Shown here: piece after piece, positions 21,794-23,559 of the stretch
How the letters are laid out: each line of letters opens with the position of its first letter
Position numbering within the stretch: the first letter of the stretch is position 1
Assembly: GCA_938049795.1 (NCBI GenBank)
Contig: CALLCD010000115.1
Location: 1-23,559, forward strand
Direction: 5' to 3'
Source of the DNA: an uncultured Hyphomonadaceae bacterium
Lineage (GTDB): Bacteria > Pseudomonadota > Alphaproteobacteria > Caulobacterales > Hyphomonadaceae
Length of the DNA: 23,559 nucleotides
Program-made: the position numbers and the translations under genes
Notes under the pieces: model-generated
What the model saw: the letters and a program-made list of their open reading frames with translations, nothing else
Told to the model about the DNA's origin: nothing
Databases searched by the model: none

Positions 21794-23419
21794 TCAGGCT
21801 GTTGGGAGTTTATAGTCCTTGAATTGTTCGCGCAGGGCCAATTTGTTGATCTTGCCCGTCGCGCCGAGCGGGATCTCGTCGACAAACTGCACATCATCGG
21901 GCGTCCACCATTTTGCAATTTTGCCCTCAAGCGAGGAGAGCACTTCTTCTTTGGTGGGGCTCTCGCCGGGTTGAGGCTGAATGATCAGAAGCGGCCGCTC
22001 GTCCCATTTGGGATGATAGATGCCAATCGCGGCGGCATTGGCGACTTTCTCGTGGCCGACGGCAATGTTCTCGATGTCGATGGAAGAGATCCACTCGCCG
22101 CCGGATTTGATCACGTCTTTGGCGCGGTCGGTGATGGTCATGGTGCCATAGGAATCGAGATTGGCGACATCGCCCGTGTCGAAGAAGCCGTTCTCGTCGA
22201 GCACATTGCCGCCATCGCCTTTGAAATAGCCGCCCGCAATCGCTGCGCCGCGCACCAGAAGGCGACCGGACGTTTTGCCATCGCGCGGCTGCTCATTGCC
22301 CTCATCGTCAACCACTTTCAGCTCGACCCCGAACGGCGGACGGCCCTGTTTGAGTTTTTGCTCCATGCGCGCATCAATATCGGCATCGACCAGATGCGGC
22401 GGCAATACGCCGAGCGTGCCGAGCGGCGACGTTTCGGTCATGCCCCAAGCGTGGATCACGTCCACTTCGTATTCCTCTTCGAAAGCGCGCAGAATGTTCT
22501 CCGGAATGGCCGAGCCGCCAATCAAAACGCGCTGCAAATGCGGCAGTTTAAGATCATGCTCGCGCAGATAGCCAAGCAGGCCGAGCCAGACCGTTGGCAC
22601 GGCGGCGGTGATGGTGACTTTTTCGGTGTCGAGCAATTCATAGATCGACGCGCCATCCATCTGCGCGCCCGGCATCACCATGTTCGCCCCCGTTGCCGGA
22701 CAGGACAAAGCCAGCCCCCACGCATTGGCATGGAACATCGGCACAACCGGCAGGACGACATCATCAGCCCCCATGCCCATCGCTTCCTTGCCCATCGTGA
22801 TCAGCGTGTGCAGCACATTTGTCCGGTGCGAATAGAGCACACCTTTGGGGTTGCCCGTGGTGCCAGACGTATAGCAAAGCCCGCATGCGGTATCTTCGGG
22901 GAAATCCCCCCAGCGGCAGGTCGTCCCTTGTCCGGCAATCCAGCTATCATAGGCCATCGCGCCCATAGAATTTGCAGGCAAGCCCGCCTCATCGCAATAG
23001 ATCACAAAGGTCTTGACGGTTTGGAGATGGTCTTTGATCGCCTCGATGATTGGCAGGAAAGTCGTGTCGAACACCAGCACTTTGTCTTCGGCATGATTGG
23101 CAATCCATGCGATCTGTTCGGGATGCAGACGCGGATTAATGGTGTGCAGCACGGCGCCAATGCCCATTGCGCCATACCATGTTTCCATATGTCGGGCCGA
23201 GTTCCAGCCAAGCGTGGCCACGCGGTCGCCCAAACCGACACCGCCCGAGATCAGCGCATTGGAGACTTGTTTCGAGCGGGTGTAGACATCTGCGTATGTC
23301 GTGCGGACAATCTCGCCGCCAACGCGCCGCGTGATAATTTCCCGTGTGCCATGTTGCCCGCGCGCATGCTCCATAATTTTGTCTACGGTCAGCGGCCAGT
23401 CCTGCATTATACCCAGCAT
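21794..23419 (-). CDS. AlkK/DmdB-type acyl-CoA ligase
   Basis: A 541-residue ANL-superfamily ligase that would form acyl-CoA from a fatty or short organic acid, ATP and CoA. The start MLGIMQDWPLTVDKIMEHA is typical of the group that includes AlkK (medium-chain) and DmdB (methylthiopropionate). Motifs include YTSGTTGNPKG at residues 183-193, HAWGMTETSPLG (A5), GFFDTGDVANLDSYGTMTITDR with SGGEWIS (A7-A8), and the C-terminal Lys in PLGATGKINK (A10). GGGAGAG at 23425-23431 on this strand lies 5 nt before the ATG at 23419, which excludes a TTG at 23548. Substrate choice between AlkK- and DmdB-like cannot be made from the motifs I can see. The DUF1499 membrane protein gene follows. Confidence 0.93.
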   Translation of the reverse strand: MLGIMQDWPLTVDKIMEHARGQHGTREIITRRVGGEIVRTTYADVYTRSKQVSNALISGGVGLGDRVATLGWNSARHMETWYGAMGIGAVLHTINPRLHPEQIAWIANHAEDKVLVFDTTFLPIIEAIKDHLQTVKTFVIYCDEAGLPANSMGAMAYDSWIAGQGTTCRWGDFPEDTACGLCYTSGTTGNPKGVLYSHRTNVLHTLITMGKEAMGMGADDVVLPVVPMFHANAWGLALSCPATGANMVMPGAQMDGASIYELLDTEKVTITAAVPTVWLGLLGYLREHDLKLPHLQRVLIGGSAIPENILRAFEEEYEVDVIHAWGMTETSPLGTLGVLPPHLVDADIDARMEQKLKQGRPPFGVELKVVDDEGNEQPRDGKTSGRLLVRGAAIAGGYFKGDGGNVLDENGFFDTGDVANLDSYGTMTITDRAKDVIKSGGEWISSIDIENIAVGHEKVANAAAIGIYHPKWDERPLLIIQPQPGESPTKEEVLSSLEGKIAKWWTPDDVQFVDEIPLGATGKINKLALREQFKDYKLPTA

Positions 23420-23450
23420 CAATTCTCTCCCATTATGTATCTCGCCCCTA

Positions 23451-23479
23451 TTGATCGGGCCGTTTGCGTGCACTGTAAT
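23451..23479 (+). promoter_or_regulatory. predicted promoter of the partial gene at the right edge
   Basis: TTGATC (23451-23456), a 17-nt spacer and TGTAAT (23474-23479) lie about 40 nt upstream of the ATG at 23521. It sits in the divergent gap after the start of the acyl-CoA ligase gene. Confidence 0.45.
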
Positions 23480-23520
23480 CTGCGCTAAAGGTCTGGGCAA
23501 TGGACCGAAGGATCTTACCC

Positions 23521-23559
23521 ATGCGTCACCTCCTGATTTTTCTGGCAATTGCCGCCCTC
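23521..23559 (+). CDS. N-terminus of an exported protein (3' end outside window)
   Basis: Only 13 codons are visible: MRHLLIFLAIAAL, a basic N-terminus and hydrophobic core typical of a signal peptide. AAGGA at about 23508-23512 lies 8 nt before the ATG. An ATG at 23500 in the same frame would add seven residues (MDRRILP). The gene is divergent from the acyl-CoA ligase. The product cannot be named. Confidence 0.5.
   Translation, partial: MRHLLIFLAIAAL

Noticed and set aside
21776..23488. 570-codon open frame on the + strand opposite the acyl-CoA ligase gene
   Set aside because: It is antisense to a ligase with all ANL motifs and has no recognisable domain.

Overview
The window looks like chromosome of an aerobic, probably marine or aquatic, alphaproteobacterium. 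The GC content is moderately high. The protein families (DUF1499, DUF442/TIGR01244, an AlkK/DmdB-type acyl-CoA ligase, a DUF3450/TtpC/ExbB/ExbD/TonB/TPR locus) would suit the Hyphomonadaceae/Maricaulales/Caulobacterales area. That placement is inference from gene content only. I see no insertion sequence, phage gene, CRISPR array or rRNA.

Left part (1-9636, all + strand). The end of a DNA-3-methyladenine glycosylase I gene (tag) is followed by a FabH-like ketoacyl synthase, a small lipoprotein, an acyl-CoA synthetase, a class V aminotransferase fold protein and a MaoC-type dehydratase. The acyl-group enzymes suggest fatty-acid or acyl-CoA turnover. Next come a secreted acidic protein made of six copies of a Cys-Asp-rich repeat, methionine sulfoxide reductase B (msrB) and oligopeptidase B (ptrB). 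A strong bidirectional terminator at 9667-9702 separates this block from the convergent block on its right.

Middle part (9726-17001, all - strand). Read in the direction of transcription, this is a TonB-type energy-transduction locus: a duplicated DUF3450 protein, a TtpC-like long ExbB, a short ExbB, two ExbD, TonB-A, a terminator, a promoter with a palindromic operator, TonB-B and a periplasmic TPR protein. It resembles the Vibrio TonB2/TtpC type, but DUF3450 is fused in tandem, exbD is doubled, and tonB is doubled with the second copy under its own control. The operator upstream of TonB-B resembles a Zur (zinc) box. This is the most interesting part of the window.

Right part (17433-23559). 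A tRNA-Gln(UUG) gene (- strand) is followed by three + strand genes: a DUF442 rhodanese/phosphatase-like protein, an ATP-grasp-like protein of unknown function and a LACTB2-type metallo-beta-lactamase. Converging on them is a - strand group: an AlkK/DmdB-type acyl-CoA ligase, a DUF1499 membrane protein and a YbjQ-like protein overlapping it by 8 nt. At the right edge a divergent + strand gene begins with a signal peptide and is cut off by the end of the window.
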